A program made the translations under genes and the position numbers. The notes under the pieces were generated by a model. It was not told where the DNA came from. It ran no database searches and worked only from the letters and a program-made list of their open reading frames with translations. This document shows, piece after piece, positions 62,575 to 64,000 of a stretch of DNA of 64,000 nucleotides. The DNA comes from CAZELM01 sp964512995. GTDB taxonomy: Bacteria; CSSED10-310. Each line of letters begins with the position of its first letter. Position 1 is the stretch's first letter. Location of the stretch: contig CAZELM010000020.1 of assembly GCA_964512995.1 (NCBI GenBank), positions 22,795 to 86,794 on the forward strand, written 5' to 3'.

Positions 62575-64000
62575 ATGAAACAAACACGTCGACTTTATTG
62601 GATGGTTTACTTTCCAGTAATCCTTCTGATCTGCGCCGTGGCTGTCGCCACCAGAGCGGATAGCATTTGGGTTACCAATATTTCCGGATGTACCGGAGAG
62701 CAAATTACTGCTGATGTCATGATCAATAATAATACGACATCAGTAGATGCTTTTACTTTGCATGTGTTGTACGATACAACCAAACTTGACTATGTGAGTT
62801 GTGTCCGAGGAACACTGAATCCTCCATGGCTGATGTTTGACTGCAATGAAGCTCAGCAGGGAAACATAACCGTTGGAGCTTTTGCATTCGGTGGCTCGGT
62901 CCCGGTTGGAAGTACCGGAACATTAGTCACCCTGACATTCAATGTAACCTGCTCCGGTTGTCCTGAAGGAGATATCAGCCCACTTACAATCAATGGATTG
63001 GCTGATGATATTCGAAACTTCACCATTACGAATGGCCAATTCACCTACGACTGTGGTGGACCTTTGCCAACAGACACCCCAACCCCTCTTCCAACCAACA
63101 CGCCAACTCCAATACCAACAAATACACCGATTCCAACAAATACACCAATCCCTACGAACACCTCTACTCCAATACCCACCAATACTCCCATCCCAACAAA
63201 TACACCAATCCCTACGAACACCTCTACTCCAATACCCACTGATACTCCCATCCCAACAAATACACCATCCTCCGCGACCAATACCCCTACACCGCTTCCA
63301 ACAGGCGATCGGCTATGGATCCCCGATATTTCCGGTTGTTCAGGCGATACTTTGACGATCAGTGTATTTCTTGCCAATCCCAATACCTCAGTCGATGCGT
63401 TTACTCTGCATGTCGGATATAACACAGCAAAGTTGGATTATGTCAGTTGTGTCCGAGGAACACTGAATCCTCCATGGCTGATGTTCGATTGCAATGAAGC
63501 CACTCCGGGAGACATTACGATTGGTGCGTTTGCATTTGGCGGGTCCATCCCTGTTGGCAGCACTGGGACATTAGTTAATTTGACATTCAACGTAACTTGT
63601 TCCGGTTGTCCGGAAGGCGATACCAGCGATTTACTTATCTTGAGCCTCTCCGATGATATACGCAACTTTTCTCGTATTAATGGGCAGTTCACATATTCAT
63701 GCGGCACAACACCTACGCCCGAACCAACTGACACGCCGGTCCCGACAAATACACCAACTCCAATTCCAACTGACACGCCAGTCCCGACAAATACACCAAC
63801 TCCAATTCCAACTGACACACCGGTCCCGACAAATACACCAACTCCAATTCCAACTGACACACCGGTCCCGACAAATACACCAACTCCAATTCCAACTGAC
63901 ACACCGGTCCCGACAAACACACCGACTCCGATACCGACTGACACACCGGTCCCGACAAACACACCGACTCCAATTCCAACTGACACACCAATCCCCACCA
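62575..64000 (+). CDS. Secreted cohesin-repeat scaffold protein (3' end outside window)
   Basis: Open frame from ATG 62575 (GGAG six bases upstream) to the window end, 475 codons so far. Signal peptide (1 to about 27, FPVILLICAVAVATRA). Two cohesin-like domains (about 28-161 and 244-376), each with DAFTLHV, LDYVSCVRGTL, ITVGAFAFGG or ITIGAFAFGG, LTFNVTCSGCPEGD, DDIRNF, the beta-sandwich pattern of cohesins. They alternate with Thr/Pro linkers (NTPTPIPTDTP type). Cohesins bind dockerins on partner proteins; the divergent neighbour carries a dockerin. Domain call is from pattern only; related CnaB or cohesin-like adhesin domains are possible. More domains probably follow. Confidence 0.78.
   Translation, partial: MKQTRRLYWMVYFPVILLICAVAVATRADSIWVTNISGCTGEQITADVMINNNTTSVDAFTLHVLYDTTKLDYVSCVRGTLNPPWLMFDCNEAQQGNITVGAFAFGGSVPVGSTGTLVTLTFNVTCSGCPEGDISPLTINGLADDIRNFTITNGQFTYDCGGPLPTDTPTPLPTNTPTPIPTNTPIPTNTPIPTNTSTPIPTNTPIPTNTPIPTNTSTPIPTDTPIPTNTPSSATNTPTPLPTGDRLWIPDISGCSGDTLTISVFLANPNTSVDAFTLHVGYNTAKLDYVSCVRGTLNPPWLMFDCNEATPGDITIGAFAFGGSIPVGSTGTLVNLTFNVTCSGCPEGDTSDLLILSLSDDIRNFSRINGQFTYSCGTTPTPEPTDTPVPTNTPTPIPTDTPVPTNTPTPIPTDTPVPTNTPTPIPTDTPVPTNTPTPIPTDTPVPTNTPTPIPTDTPVPTNTPTPIPTDTPIPT
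63121..63270 (+). repeat. 60-bp tandem repeat in the first Thr/Pro linker
   Basis: Two nearly identical 60-base units (63121-63180, 63181-63240) and a partial third encode a 20-residue linker with NTPIPTNTPIPTNTSTPIPT. Differences are few (for example accaat against actgat), suggesting recent slippage or unequal crossing-over. Confidence 0.85.
63730..64000 (+). repeat. 42-bp tandem repeat in the second Thr/Pro linker
   Basis: At least six head-to-tail copies of a 42-base unit encoding DTPVPTNTPTPIPT, running out of the window. Units differ at few synonymous positions (cca/ccg, aat/aac). No spacers lie between units, so it is not a CRISPR array. Confidence 0.9.

Noticed and set aside
62993..63355. 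Plus-strand frame of 120 residues rich in Pro, Gln and Leu
   Set aside because: It is an out-of-frame reading of the cohesin gene's linker; the coding frame is the one starting at 62575.
63438..63998. Long minus-strand frame rich in Gly and Val
   Set aside because: It is the complement of the Thr/Pro linker repeats and of the second cohesin; the plus-strand frame from 62575 has signal peptide, RBS and domain structure.
63730..64000. CRISPR-like array
   Set aside because: Repeats are contiguous 42-bp coding units with no spacers.

Overview
The window looks like chromosomal DNA from an uncultivated, deep-branching diderm bacterium of moderate GC. LPS-export genes (lptB and an LptC/LptA-like protein), an ExbB/ExbD/TonB set, several lipoproteins and sigma-54 point to an outer membrane. 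Dockerin and cohesin modules with Thr/Pro-rich linkers point to an elaborate secreted proteome. UGA is an ordinary stop in most genes (for example ffh, yraN, ahcY). I cannot name the phylum from sequence alone.

Layout. 1-5,600 (+): end of an acidic protein, then ffh-rpsP-khpA-trmD-rplS-rnhB-yraN and three tRNA genes (Gly, Cys, Leu). 5,600-11,100 (+): a fused formiminotransferase-cyclodeaminase, rarA, then a SahR-like regulator with ahcY behind a strong promoter and a perfect palindromic operator. 11,200-42,000 (-): an almost unbroken run of housekeeping genes: GH57 glycosidase, metK, hpf, rpoN, LPS export, HIT protein, rpsA-cmk-der, hflX-miaA-mutL, nusB, a complete riboflavin set (ribD, ribE, ribBA, ribH), a TPR-FtsY fusion and a SAM hydrolase-family protein. 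42,000-48,900 (+): two TPR proteins and an exbB-exbD-tonB set. 48,900-50,950 (-): TPR protein and ssb. 51,200-56,700 (+): a compact division-like operon. 56,700-59,600 (-): uvrA. 59,900-64,000: a dockerin-bearing selenoprotein candidate (-) divergent from a cohesin scaffold (+) that runs off the end.

Three things stand out. (1) The gene at 59923-61923 reads through one in-frame UGA exactly where a TlpA/thioredoxin-like protein has the first Cys of CxxC. A perfect GC-rich hairpin follows at SECIS spacing. The same protein ends in two dockerin-type calcium-binding repeats, and its divergent neighbour carries two cohesin-like domains. (2) The operon at 51220-56712 encodes a degenerate FtsZ-like protein that has lost its GTP-binding signature, a small membrane protein, a PBP2/FtsI-like transpeptidase with KTA instead of KTG, an FtsW/RodA-like protein and a degenerate FtsA-like protein. 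This could be a diverged or second division/envelope machine. (3) FtsY carries about 470 residues of N-terminal TPR repeats.

Methyl-cycle genes (sahR, ahcY, metK and a SAM hydroxide adenosyltransferase-family gene) recur in the window. Genes within runs often overlap by 4 bases or are spaced by a few bases, which suggests long operons.
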